From Paenibacillus bovis (GTDB taxonomy: Bacteria; Bacillota; Bacilli; Bacillales; Bacillaceae_C): a stretch of DNA of 64,000 bases. Under the pieces are notes generated by a model, which did no database searches, was not told where the DNA came from, and saw only the letters and a list, made by a program, of their open reading frames with translations. Location of the stretch: the NCBI GenBank assembly GCA_007679095.1, contig VEFU01000001.1, positions 124,001-188,000 on the forward strand, given 5' to 3'. Positions 10,205 through 18,716 of the stretch are shown here, one piece after another; the first letter of the stretch is position 1, and each line of letters starts with the position of its first letter. The translations under genes were made by a program, and so were the position numbers.

Positions 10205-10800
10205 GGGAGGGAACGTGAGAGCTCTTGCATGACTCTTTGTCGCTTTTTTTGGCATAGGGCATGGAAGAAGCTCTTGCGTTACCTCCTCACTTCTTTTTTC
10301 ATGGAACCGGGCACGTTGAACTCTCCAACGTGACCGCATCAGGCTTTTTCCTCCGGAGACGGGCACGTTGAACTCTCCTGCGTGACCGCATCGGGCTTTT
10401 TCCTCCGGAGACGGGCACGTTGAACACCCCAACATGACCACCTCGCCAATTTTCTCCCGGAGCCGGGCACGTTGAACTCTCCTGCGTGACCGCATCGGAC
10501 TTTTTCTTCCGGAGACGGGCACGTTGAACTCTCCTGCGTGACCGCATCGGGCTTTTTCCTCCGGAGACGGGCACGTTGAAAGCTCCTGCGTGACCGCATC
10601 GGACTTTTTCTTCCGGAGGCGGGCACGTTGAACACCCCAACGTGACCGCATCAGGCTTTTTCTTCCGGAGACGGGCACGTTGAACTCTCCAACGTGACCG
10701 CCTGCACCTTTCCCATCCGGAGACGGGCACGATGAACACCCCAACGTGACCACCTCGCCAATTTTCACCAGAAGCCGGGCACGATGAACTCGCCATCATG
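10205..10800. repeat. tandem array of 52-bp GC-rich repeats
   Basis: The motif GGGCACGTTGAAC recurs at 10309, 10361, 10413, 10465, 10517, 10569, 10621, 10673, 10725 and 10777, exactly 52 bp apart each time, with two more decayed units at about 10257 and 10209. Each unit contains CACG-N-CGTG arms that can form a hairpin, then a pyrimidine stretch and CCGGAG. Much more GC-rich than its surroundings. Because 52 is not a multiple of three, the minus strand is open in all three frames over long stretches; I regard those open frames as by-products and not as genes. No origin or gene was recognised here. Confidence 0.95.
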
Positions 10801-10864
10801 CCCCCATCAAGCCCCTTTCACCTCTTTTCCCCCATAGACTGAACAAAACCCAAACCATTAAATC

Positions 10865-10889
10865 AAACGTTTGTTTTAAACAAGCGTTT
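10865..10889. promoter_or_regulatory. 25-bp palindrome resembling a TetR-type operator
   Basis: AAACGTTTGTTT and AAACAAGCGTTT face each other around a single T, with one mismatch. The same half-site CGTTTGTTT is also directly repeated. It lies between the repeat array and the bmrD terminator, with no promoter or TetR gene seen next to it, so its role is unknown. Confidence 0.35.
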
Positions 10890-10896
10890 GTTTAAC

Positions 10897-10929
10897 TAAA
10901 AAGGGTTCAGTCATAAATGACTGAACCCT
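10897..10929 (-). terminator. terminator of bmrCD
   Basis: Perfect 12-bp hairpin AGGGTTCAGTCA / TGACTGAACCCT (10902-10929) followed on the minus strand by TTTTTAG. It starts 8 bp after the bmrD stop. Confidence 0.88.
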
Positions 10930-10937
10930 CCTAACGC

Positions 10938-12956
10938 TTAAGCACCTATTTGTGGAGTGCCTTGTTGAAGCTGATACATTTGATAGTACTTGCCTCTTTT
11001 CTCCATTAATTCATCATGGTTGCCGCGTTCTACAATAGTACCGCGATCCAATACTAAAATTTGGTCGGCATTCTTAATTGTAGACAGACGGTGGGCAATG
11101 ATAAACGTTGTTCTTCCCTTTTTCAGGACGTCCATCGCTTCTTGAATAATTGCTTCTGTTTCCGTATCAATGCTTGATGTTGCCTCGTCAAGTATTAAAA
11201 TTGCAGGGTCAAAAGCAAGTGCACGCGCGAAGGATATAAGCTGGCGTTGTCCTGAAGATAAGGTGCTTCCCTTTTCCACAACCGGTTCGTCATAACCTTT
11301 TTCTAGATTTTTTAACACTCGGTCTGCTCCAACAGCTTTCAGTGCTGCTTCAGCTTTTTCACGAGATATACGCGGGTCATTTAAGCTAACATTCGATAAG
11401 ATTGTTCCAGTGAATAGATATGGATCCTGGAGTACAATTCCCATGTGATCTCGTAGAGTTTGTTTCGGGATCTCTTGAATATTTTTACCGTCAATCAGGA
11501 TTTCTCCTTTATTGCAATCATAAAAGCGGAATAATATATTCATGATCGAGCTCTTACCTGAACCTGTATGACCAACGAGTGCAATTGTTTCTCCTTGCTT
11601 CGCCTCAAAATGGATATCCTTTAAGACATATTCATTTTCTTTATAGCCAAAGTATACATGGTTAAAATTCACGTTACCTTTATATCTAGGTATTCTTTCG
11701 GCACTAACTTCTTCGCCTTTTTCATCGAGAAGGCGAAATACACGCTCTCCAGCAATTAAAGCTGATTCTAAGTTAGAGAATTGCGTCACAATATTTGTAA
11801 CAGGATTAAATAGACGGTTAATATAATCTACATATGCATAGAGAACACCCATTGTAATAACAGAGTGTGCTCCTAATGCGTCACTTCCGAAGTACCAAAT
11901 AAAGCCGACAAATACGAAATTCCTGAGAACACCTACAACGTTATGAGAGGATAATGCATCTAATGTTAGCAACTTTTTCTCATAACGGAAGTGAGTTTCA
12001 TTTAAATCTTCAAATTCCTTACTCATTTGCTTCTCTCGGCGAAATGCTTGAATAATCGTCATCCCTTGAATGGATTCGTTTATCATTCCATTTAATTCAC
12101 TTACTTTAGAACGAATGACACGGTTGTACTTGGATGCAAATTTACGATATACAATCATCCAAATAAACATAATCGGTAATAGTAGCATGCAGAATAGGGC
12201 AAGCTTTACATCTAATACAAACATCGCTACATAAATACCAATTATATAAATGAAACCTGTAAAGAAGTTTGCTAATACAGCGACATACAACTCTCGGATA
12301 GCTTCGGTATCGTTAGTAATTCGAGCCACAACTTTCCCTGCTGGTAAATCATCAAAATAACGAATAGGCAAAGTCTGAATATGTGAAAAAATATCTGTGC
12401 GCATTTTTTGAATAATACGGTTTGCGGCTTTTTGTAAATAGAAATATTGCCCATAACCAAATATTGCTGAAATAACAAATAACGAAAAATAGTAGATTAA
12501 TAGCGTTATAATTGTTGGAACTTCCGGCTTATAAAAGGATAGTGTTTCAGAAATAGAGAGTTTTGTAGCATTATAACTAACCTTCTCCCCGTTACTTGTA
12601 ATTGTAATTTGATTACCTGATACAGAACGTTCTCCATTTAAAGGAACTTCCCCTTCAATAAAATAAAAGCCTTTATTCACTTGCAAAATCGTAGCAGCAC
12701 TACCATTTACTACTAGCTTATCTTGCTCCGCATAACGTTCTCTTACATACGATTTACCTTCGTATAAAACAGCAGATTCTTCTTGACTCGTTTGCAACCA
12801 ATGGTCCTCTATCCCCAATATATGTTCATCAATTAACTTTTTTGCGATGAATGGACTCAAAACCTCAGTCGCAACCGACAGTGTCAACATAATTAGTGCG
12901 GCAATAATCGTACCTTTAAAAAATAATGCATATTTAAATAATCTCTTTCCAGTCAT
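10938..12956 (-). CDS. bmrD: multidrug ABC exporter subunit, BmrD-like
   Basis: Membrane-ATPase half of a heterodimeric exporter like B. subtilis BmrCD (YheIH). It has 672 residues, longer than a usual half-transporter because about 100 residues are inserted outside the cell between the first two helices (roughly 45-145). The ATPase domain has GHTGSGKSS, LSSGQRQLISFARA and ILILDEATSSID with the catalytic glutamate intact. It overlaps the bmrC stop by one base. Together with the Asp-substituted site of BmrC, this gives one active and one degenerate ATP site, as known for this family. Confidence 0.9.
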   Translation of the reverse strand: MTGKRLFKYALFFKGTIIAALIMLTLSVATEVLSPFIAKKLIDEHILGIEDHWLQTSQEESAVLYEGKSYVRERYAEQDKLVVNGSAATILQVNKGFYFIEGEVPLNGERSVSGNQITITSNGEKVSYNATKLSISETLSFYKPEVPTIITLLIYYFSLFVISAIFGYGQYFYLQKAANRIIQKMRTDIFSHIQTLPIRYFDDLPAGKVVARITNDTEAIRELYVAVLANFFTGFIYIIGIYVAMFVLDVKLALFCMLLLPIMFIWMIVYRKFASKYNRVIRSKVSELNGMINESIQGMTIIQAFRREKQMSKEFEDLNETHFRYEKKLLTLDALSSHNVVGVLRNFVFVGFIWYFGSDALGAHSVITMGVLYAYVDYINRLFNPVTNIVTQFSNLESALIAGERVFRLLDEKGEEVSAERIPRYKGNVNFNHVYFGYKENEYVLKDIHFEAKQGETIALVGHTGSGKSSIMNILFRFYDCNKGEILIDGKNIQEIPKQTLRDHMGIVLQDPYLFTGTILSNVSLNDPRISREKAEAALKAVGADRVLKNLEKGYDEPVVEKGSTLSSGQRQLISFARALAFDPAILILDEATSSIDTETEAIIQEAMDVLKKGRTTFIIAHRLSTIKNADQILVLDRGTIVERGNHDELMEKRGKYYQMYQLQQGTPQIGA

Positions 12957-14713
12957 TATGAATGCACCTCCTCTATGAGTGAATCCTCAATTTGCTGACG
13001 ATTATATTGTTCTTTGTACCAGCCATTATTACTTATTAGGTCAGCATGCGTTCCTTCCTCTACGACTTTTCCGTCATCTAAAACTAAAATCCAATTAGCA
13101 TGTTCGACGGCTGATAATCGATGGGTAGTAATAAGGGTGGTTTTTCCTTCTCTTTCACTTCTGATATTTTGGATGATTTTTGCCTCTGTCTTCGCATCTA
13201 CTGCAGATAGTGAATCATCCAATATTAGAATTTCGGGATTTTTAATTAAAGCTCGAGCAATAGAAATTCTTTGTTTTTGACCACCAGATAAAGCTACTCC
13301 TTTTTCACCAACTAGTGTTTCTAAACCCTGTGGAAGCATTTCTAAATCTTTTTCAAAATAGGCTAAACGAATCGCCTCTTTCAGGTCCTCTTCCGTAGCA
13401 TGTTCGTCTCCAAATAAAATATTTTCACGAACACTTCTTGAAAAGAGCACATGATCTTGTGGAACATAGCCAATCCAGGAGCGAACTTGATCCTTCTTCT
13501 GCTCTTCAATACCTACTTGAGATATCGACAACGCACCTTCTCCTAGTGGATATTCTCGTAAAAGTTGCTTGATAAAAGTCGTTTTACCACTACCAGTTTT
13601 ACCTACAATTCCAATCGTATCTCCACGATTGATTACAACATCAATCTTCGCCAGGTTATCTGTTTTGGAAGATGGATAACGGAAAGTAACATCCTTAAAG
13701 CTAATACTTTCAGGCTTTTCAATTGCTGTAGGTGAATCTGGATCTTTTACATCTTCTTCATAATTCAATGTTTCTTGAACGCGGTCTAGTGATGCATTTC
13801 CACGTTGCATGACATTAATCAATTCACCAATTGCAAACATTGGCCAAATAAGCATCCCTAAGTAAACATTAAAGGAAACAAGTTGGCCTAGTGTGATTTG
13901 TTGATGAAAAACAAGATACGTCCCATAGGATAAACCAATGACATAACTAATACCTGTAATAATTTTCGTAGCCGGACCAAATAATGCATCAATCCGTGCT
14001 ACATTAATATTCTTCTCATAAACATCCTCTGTCATATGTTGAAAATCTGCTTCACTAGCTTTCTCTTGTACATATGCACGAGTTACGCGCACTCCAGCAA
14101 CAGATTCTAAAACATGATCATTCATATCCCCAAATGCTTTTTGTGCGGACATAAATTTTGCATGAATCTTATTTCCAAGTACTGTAATTATCCATGCAAG
14201 AATAGGTAACGGTAGAACTGCGGCCAATGTTAATTTCCAAGATACAAGGAATCCCATGGAGATCAGTATTGTTAACATGTATAAAGAAGAATCAAATAAT
14301 GTTAAAATACCAAATCCCGCTGTTGTGGAGATCGCCTTTAAATCATTTGTTCCTCTTGCCATTAAATCCCCTGTACGATTTTTCTCAAAAAATGTTGGTG
14401 TCATTTTTAACAAATGATTCATAAAGCGTGACCGCAGCATTTTCTCCACGACAATCGCTCCACCAAATAACAGATACTGCCAAACATAGGTGATTCCGTA
14501 ATTTAATATTGTACCTCCAGCTAAGATACCTAAAAATAAGAACAATGTGGATGCTGTCAATGTTCCTAAAAACATGTGATCGATAGCTGAACCAATAATA
14601 AAAGGTGGAATTATTTCGAATAGATTAGCAAAAGCTAACAATACGAGTGCAACAGTATAACGTTTCCAATGCTGTCTAAAGAACCAACCTAATTTTGTTA
14701 ATACACTAAACAT
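12956..14713 (-). CDS. bmrC: multidrug ABC exporter subunit, BmrC-like
   Basis: Partner half-transporter, 585 residues from the ATG at 14713 (GGAGG 7 nt upstream); a longer open frame to 14752 runs into the upstream terminator and is not used. It has six transmembrane helices, Walker A GKTGSGKTT, signature LSGGQKQRISIARA and Walker B ILILDDSLSAVD, in which aspartate replaces the catalytic glutamate, as expected for the degenerate subunit. A leader peptide and an intrinsic terminator precede it, so expression is likely induced by ribosome-targeting antibiotics through attenuation (inference from B. subtilis bmrB). Confidence 0.92.
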   Translation of the reverse strand: MFSVLTKLGWFFRQHWKRYTVALVLLAFANLFEIIPPFIIGSAIDHMFLGTLTASTLFLFLGILAGGTILNYGITYVWQYLLFGGAIVVEKMLRSRFMNHLLKMTPTFFEKNRTGDLMARGTNDLKAISTTAGFGILTLFDSSLYMLTILISMGFLVSWKLTLAAVLPLPILAWIITVLGNKIHAKFMSAQKAFGDMNDHVLESVAGVRVTRAYVQEKASEADFQHMTEDVYEKNINVARIDALFGPATKIITGISYVIGLSYGTYLVFHQQITLGQLVSFNVYLGMLIWPMFAIGELINVMQRGNASLDRVQETLNYEEDVKDPDSPTAIEKPESISFKDVTFRYPSSKTDNLAKIDVVINRGDTIGIVGKTGSGKTTFIKQLLREYPLGEGALSISQVGIEEQKKDQVRSWIGYVPQDHVLFSRSVRENILFGDEHATEEDLKEAIRLAYFEKDLEMLPQGLETLVGEKGVALSGGQKQRISIARALIKNPEILILDDSLSAVDAKTEAKIIQNIRSEREGKTTLITTHRLSAVEHANWILVLDDGKVVEEGTHADLISNNGWYKEQYNRQQIEDSLIEEVHS

Positions 14714-14735
14714 ACAAAAACCTCCAATCAAAAAA

Positions 14736-14786
14736 AACATAAAAAAAAGCATAACTGCGCCATTAAAAATGTGCGCAATTATGCTT
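14736..14786 (-). terminator. attenuator terminator before bmrC
   Basis: The 14-bp stem AAGCATAATTGCGC / GCGCAGTTATGCTT (one U-G pair) occupies 14747-14786 and is followed on the minus strand by eight Ts, ATG and eight more Ts. It ends just upstream of the bmrC ribosome binding site and downstream of the leader peptide. A weaker hairpin with GGGT/ACCC pairing (about 14795-14822) lies between leader and terminator. Confidence 0.85.
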
Positions 14787-14843
14787 CACATAAAAATAGA
14801 CACGGGTAGTGTACAACCCACGTCACTTTTTCTTATGTAACAT

Positions 14844-14906
14844 TTATGCGTGACAGTAGGCTGACAATCTATTTAGTTGCGGATTATTTACAATTAACTT
14901 TTTCAC
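14844..14906 (-). CDS. 20-residue leader peptide of bmrCD (BmrB-like)
   Basis: A short frame reads MKKLIVNNPQLNRLSAYCHA. Its GTG start at 14906 has AGGAGG 9 nt upstream; an ATG at 14912 is too close to that site. The stop is about 60 bp before the attenuator stem. The codons TGT CAC near the end of the peptide can pair with GTGACG at about 14820-14825, so ribosome position could change the downstream RNA fold. B. subtilis bmrB, a longer leader peptide, works this way. Not similar enough in sequence for me to claim homology. Confidence 0.75.
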   Translation of the reverse strand: MKKLIVNNPQLNRLSAYCHA

Positions 14907-14945
14907 GATCATCAGCCTCCTTTTTCCGAATTTATTAGTGTTCAT

Positions 14946-14975
14946 ATGTTAGCATGGAAAAATTAATACTGTCAA
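14946..14975 (-). promoter_or_regulatory. promoter of the bmr leader
   Basis: Consensus TTGACA (14970-14975) and TAACAT (14946-14951) on the minus strand, 18 bp apart, about 40 bp upstream of the leader peptide start. Confidence 0.7.
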
Positions 14976-15051
14976 TGCTAAAAATAAAATACTCTGTAAA
15001 TTAATTGTTTTAACAATAGCATTCTTGTTGCAAATGCTAACTTTCGAACAA

Positions 15052-15080
15052 TTTACAGTTTTTTTATTAAGTGATATTAT
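15052..15080 (+). promoter_or_regulatory. promoter of the POT transporter gene
   Basis: TTTACA (15052-15057) and TATTAT (15075-15080) are 17 bp apart, 33 bp before the start codon. An inverted motif around AGCATT/AATGCT upstream (15018-15039) was noted but has no known match. Confidence 0.55.
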
Positions 15081-15112
15081 TTTTTTTATTCTACGCAAAA
15101 GGGGACTAAGAA

Positions 15113-16606
15113 ATGACAATTAAGAATGAACAACAAATAGTCGCAAGTGTCCCACAAACAGGATTTTTTGGGCACCCAAAAGGATTATTCACATTGTTTT
15201 TCACAGAGTTTTGGGAACGTTTTTCCTACTATGGCATGAGAGCCATCCTTATATACTACATGTACTATACCGTTAAAGAAGGCGGTCTAGGGATGGATAA
15301 AGCAACCGCCGGATCGATTATGGCGATATATGGTTCACTCGTCTACATGTCGGGGATTATCGGTGGCTGGATTGCAGACCGTATTTTCGGTACAAGAAAA
15401 ACTGTTTTTTACGGCGGAATATTAATCATGATTGGTCATATTACACTGGCCTTTCCTGGAGGAGTTACTGCTCTCTTCATTTCGATGGGATTCATCATTA
15501 TCGGGACAGGACTTTTAAAACCAAATGTATCCAGTGTCGTCGGTGATATTTATAGTAGAGATGATGAGCGTCGTGATGCAGGATTTAGTATTTTCTACAT
15601 GGGCATTAACTTAGGTGCATTACTTGCTCCATTTATTGTCGGAACAGTCGGTCAAGAATATAGCTTCCACTTAGGCTTCGGAATTGCTGCTGTCGGAATG
15701 TTATTAGGGTTAATTATTTTCTTATTAACTAGAAAGAAAAATCTTGGATTGGCCGGATCATATGTACCGAATCCACTTTCAAAAGAAGAACGTAAATCTT
15801 TATTCACAAAATTCGCAATTATCACGATTATAATTGTTGTTTTAGGAATCATTACTACTAAGACTGGTTTATTAACGATTGACCGCTTTACAATGCTTGT
15901 AAGTATCCTTGGTATCGTTATTCCTACAGCTTACTTTATTGTTATGTATCGCAGTAAAAAAACAACTGATGATGAGCGCTCGAATTTAATTGCATATATA
16001 CCGTTATTCCTTGCCGCTACAATCTTTTGGGCAATTCAAGAACAAGGCGCCATCATTTTAGCACTATATGCAGATGAACGAACACAATTAAGCTTCTTTG
16101 GTTGGGAACTGCAATCATCTTGGTTCCAATCACTCAATCCTATTTTTATCGTTCTACTTGCGCCAGTATTTGCCTGGATGTGGATTAGACTTGGGAAACG
16201 CCAGCCATCCACACCTAAGAAATTCTCATTCGGGTTAATATTTGCAGGACTTTCTTTTGTAATTATGATAATCCCTGCATATTTGAATGGCACAACAACG
16301 CTCGTAAGTCCTATATGGCTTGCACTTAGCTTTTTAATCGTTGTACTTGGAGAGTTATGCCTATCACCTGTTGGTTTATCTACAACTACAAAGTTAGCAC
16401 CTGCAGCCTTTTCCGCACAAACGATGAGTCTTTGGTTCTTATCTAGTGCATCCGCGCAGGCAATTAATGCGCAAATTGTAAAATTGTACAAGCCGGAAAC
16501 GGAAATAATATATTTTGGTATCATCGGCGCAATTGCCATCTTACTTGGGGTATTACTATTTGTCATATCACCTCGAATTCAAAAATTCATGAAAGGTGCA
16601 AAATAA
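15113..16606 (+). CDS. dtpT: proton-dependent oligopeptide transporter (POT family)
   Basis: Membrane symporter importing di- and tripeptides with protons. 497 residues, about 14 hydrophobic helices. The family motif ExxERFSYYGMRAIL is near residue 30 (FTEFWERFSYYGMR), and the second motif GGWIADRIFGTRKTVFYGG is near 85. FYMGINLGA and the late helix with LGELCLSPVGLS are also typical. The start has AAGGGGAC 7 nt upstream. It stands alone with its own promoter and terminator. Closest in character to lactococcal DtpT and B. subtilis YclF; the symbol is by family. Confidence 0.9.
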   Translation: MTIKNEQQIVASVPQTGFFGHPKGLFTLFFTEFWERFSYYGMRAILIYYMYYTVKEGGLGMDKATAGSIMAIYGSLVYMSGIIGGWIADRIFGTRKTVFYGGILIMIGHITLAFPGGVTALFISMGFIIIGTGLLKPNVSSVVGDIYSRDDERRDAGFSIFYMGINLGALLAPFIVGTVGQEYSFHLGFGIAAVGMLLGLIIFLLTRKKNLGLAGSYVPNPLSKEERKSLFTKFAIITIIIVVLGIITTKTGLLTIDRFTMLVSILGIVIPTAYFIVMYRSKKTTDDERSNLIAYIPLFLAATIFWAIQEQGAIILALYADERTQLSFFGWELQSSWFQSLNPIFIVLLAPVFAWMWIRLGKRQPSTPKKFSFGLIFAGLSFVIMIIPAYLNGTTTLVSPIWLALSFLIVVLGELCLSPVGLSTTTKLAPAAFSAQTMSLWFLSSASAQAINAQIVKLYKPETEIIYFGIIGAIAILLGVLLFVISPRIQKFMKGAK

Positions 16607-16610
16607 ATTA

Positions 16611-16650
16611 AAAATCGGGTTGTCTTCCAAAAGGAGATAACCCGATTTTT
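16611..16650 (+). terminator. terminator between dtpT and natB, both directions
   Basis: AAAATCGGGTT and AACCCGATTTTT face each other with a small loop. Its A- and T-rich flanks allow it to serve both converging genes. Confidence 0.85.
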
Positions 16651-16652
16651 CT

Positions 16653-17816
16653 TTATTTACCTAACATAAGTCGGTGATTCTTAAATAGCTTATTCGCAAT
16701 TGGGAATAAAACTAGGATAATGACAATATAACTTACTGCTGCCAATCCAAAGGCTCCAGCTGTTAATTGACCACTAAAGGCATCACGGACAAATAAAAAT
16801 AAATTCATCACAGGTAACGCGTATAACGGAAGACTTAATGCTTCTCCTGAGAAAAACATGAATAGCATTGGAAGTGTAAGAATTCCCATTACAGGAGTTA
16901 TATAGTAGCCTGCTTCTTTTACAGAGTTAGCCATCATACTTAATATCATTTCTAAAGCGGAGATAAAGATTGCAAATAATATAATGAGTACAATGCTCAT
17001 TAATGTAAAGGATATTGGGTCTGCAATCGTTGTTAATCCTTTTTTCAGCTCCGTTGTAAAATTCATTAATACACTGAGTACAGCAATACAAAGTAACCCT
17101 GTAAATATACCTAATGACGAAAGTGTTAGCCATTTAGCTAATAATATTTGAATTGGTTTTACTGGTGTAATAAATAATGCTTCAATCGTCTTCTTTTCTT
17201 TCTCACCAGCAAATAGTTCCGTTGCTGATGGATAAGCGCCATTCGCAATTGCAATTGGAATAAGTAAAGGAATTAATATGGATAACATATAAGAAGCAAT
17301 TGCATTATCTTCTTCTTTTGTTGTTTTTGTTTCAATTGTAAAAACTTCTATCAAACTATAATCGATATTTTCTCCAGCTAATCGTTGTTTCACCGTTTGT
17401 TCTTGCCATTTAGTTAAAGCGGACATCACAACACCTGAAGCTCCAGATCCTTCTTGACTACCAGGATCAAAAATAACATTTACCGGAATAGACTCCTGAG
17501 AGCTCATCAGTTCTTTCCAACCTTCTGCAAACTCAATCCCTACTTGAGCTTCCTTCTCTTTCACTGCTTCGTCGACATCAGCGAATCTTTCAATTGTTAA
17601 CGTAGGCATATAAATTGCAAGTTGTTCAAGAAGTTCCGAATCTACTGTATCCTCCACCGCTAAAATAAATTCATCCTCATCATTAGAAGTGATTATTTTA
17701 TCGTAAAATAAAGTAAGTGCAGCCATCATTATAATAGGAAATAGGACAAGTAATGTAATAGATCTTTTATCTCTTAATACGTCCTTCATCTCTTTCATAA
17801 ATATCGTCTTAAACAT
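16653..17816 (-). CDS. natB: ABC-2 type permease, NatB-like
   Basis: Membrane subunit of a NatAB-type exporter, which in B. subtilis exports sodium. About 387 residues. One helix near the N-terminus (LLVLFPIIMMAALTLF) is followed by a large outside domain (about 45-190) and then five or six C-terminal helices with GEKEKKTIEALFITPVKPIQIL before the second. The ATG at 17816 has AGAGGTG 6 nt upstream, inside the end of natA. Its own frame is intact even though natA is frameshifted. Confidence 0.85.
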   Translation of the reverse strand: MFKTIFMKEMKDVLRDKRSITLLVLFPIIMMAALTLFYDKIITSNDEDEFILAVEDTVDSELLEQLAIYMPTLTIERFADVDEAVKEKEAQVGIEFAEGWKELMSSQESIPVNVIFDPGSQEGSGASGVVMSALTKWQEQTVKQRLAGENIDYSLIEVFTIETKTTKEEDNAIASYMLSILIPLLIPIAIANGAYPSATELFAGEKEKKTIEALFITPVKPIQILLAKWLTLSSLGIFTGLLCIAVLSVLMNFTTELKKGLTTIADPISFTLMSIVLIILFAIFISALEMILSMMANSVKEAGYYITPVMGILTLPMLFMFFSGEALSLPLYALPVMNLFLFVRDAFSGQLTAGAFGLAAVSYIVIILVLFPIANKLFKNHRLMLGK

Positions 17817-18559
17817 ATAAATCACCTCTTACAATTTTAGAAGTAAATAAATAATTTAGATCTCGACTATTCTCTTGTTCATATAACTCTTCTAATCCAC
17901 CCTCATATACCATTTGCCCCTTATGCATCATAATGACATCATCACAAAGCTGGGCAATTTCATCCATAATATGAGTGGAGAATATAATTGTTTTTCCTTC
18001 TTTTTTAAATTGAAGAATAAACTCTCTAAAAATATTTGATGAAGTAATATCAAGTCCAGTAGTAGGCTCATCAAATAAAACAATATCTGGATTATGGATA
18101 AGCGTTCTCGCTATCGCAACTTTTTGCATCATCCCTTTTAGAAAAACCTTCTACTTTTCGATCCAAATATTTACGCATGCCAAATCGTTTCGCAAGCATC
18201 TCAATTTGATTTTTAATTTCATGACTTGTCATACCATATAAACTTCCAAAGTACTCTAAGTTTTCTCTAGCAGTTAAGCGGCTATAAAGCCCTGTTTCCG
18301 AACCAAATAATACTCCCATTCGCTTTCTTACTTGCTCTTTATGGGTATAAATATCATTGCCATCTAGTGTGATTTTCCCCTCGTCAGGAGCAATCAACGT
18401 ACATAACATCCGTAATAGAGTAGTTTTTCCCGCTCCATTTTCACCTATTAACCCGACAACATGGCCTTCAGGAATCGTTAATGATAAATAGTCAACTGCT
18501 TTTACTATTTGCTTTTTATCTTTAAATTGTTTCGATACTTTATCTACAACAAGCATCAT
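17809..18559 (-). pseudogene. natA: ABC transporter ATPase NatA, frameshifted
   Basis: Two overlapping frames together encode a complete NatA-like ATPase of about 250 residues. The first has Walker A GENGAGKTT and the Q-loop region and runs to EGFSK; the second resumes at GMMQKVAIARTL and has Walker B IVLFDEPTTGLD and the switch histidine. The break lies inside the ABC signature motif at an AAAAGGG run (about 18137-18143), where one extra A shifts the frame. Without this base the protein reads FSKGMMQKVA. Options are true loss, sequence error, or a +1 slip at AAA AGG. natB follows and overlaps the stop. Start taken at 18559 (AAGGAG 6 nt upstream). Confidence 0.85.
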
Positions 18560-18623
18560 CCACATCTCCTTCTCGATTTCGTTAATTGTATTGTATCGAT
18601 TATTGAAAAAACTTTCTGCGATT

Positions 18624-18654
18624 ATGTCGTGAAGGGGGAGTTATATGTCGTGAA
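18624..18654. promoter_or_regulatory. direct repeat, candidate LytTR regulator site
   Basis: ATGTCGTGAA occurs at 18624-18633 and again at 18645-18654, start to start 21 bp. LytTR-type regulators bind pairs of ~9-bp direct repeats with about this spacing. The pair lies between natA and natR. It sits upstream of TACAAT (18590-18595, minus strand), a possible natA -10 box without a good -35, and of TATAAT (18680-18685, plus strand), a possible natR -10 box, also with a weak -35. Confidence 0.55.
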
Positions 18655-18716
18655 AGGTTCTTTTATCATAAAAATCTATTATAATGATACGTAGCATTAC
18701 TAAAGGGGTTTTGGAG

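Noticed and set aside
10178-10799. Long minus-strand open frames with Arg/Ser/Pro-rich translations
   Set aside because: All arise from the 52-bp array, which is open in three frames because 52 is not a multiple of 3. No ribosome site supports any of them.
10309-10800. CRISPR array
   Set aside because: Repeats follow each other with no unique spacers; the whole 52-bp unit is conserved. No cas genes are near.
14713-14752. Longer N-terminus for bmrC from ATG at 14752
   Set aside because: It would begin in the T run of the attenuator and lacks a ribosome site; the ATG at 14713 has GGAGG at the right distance.
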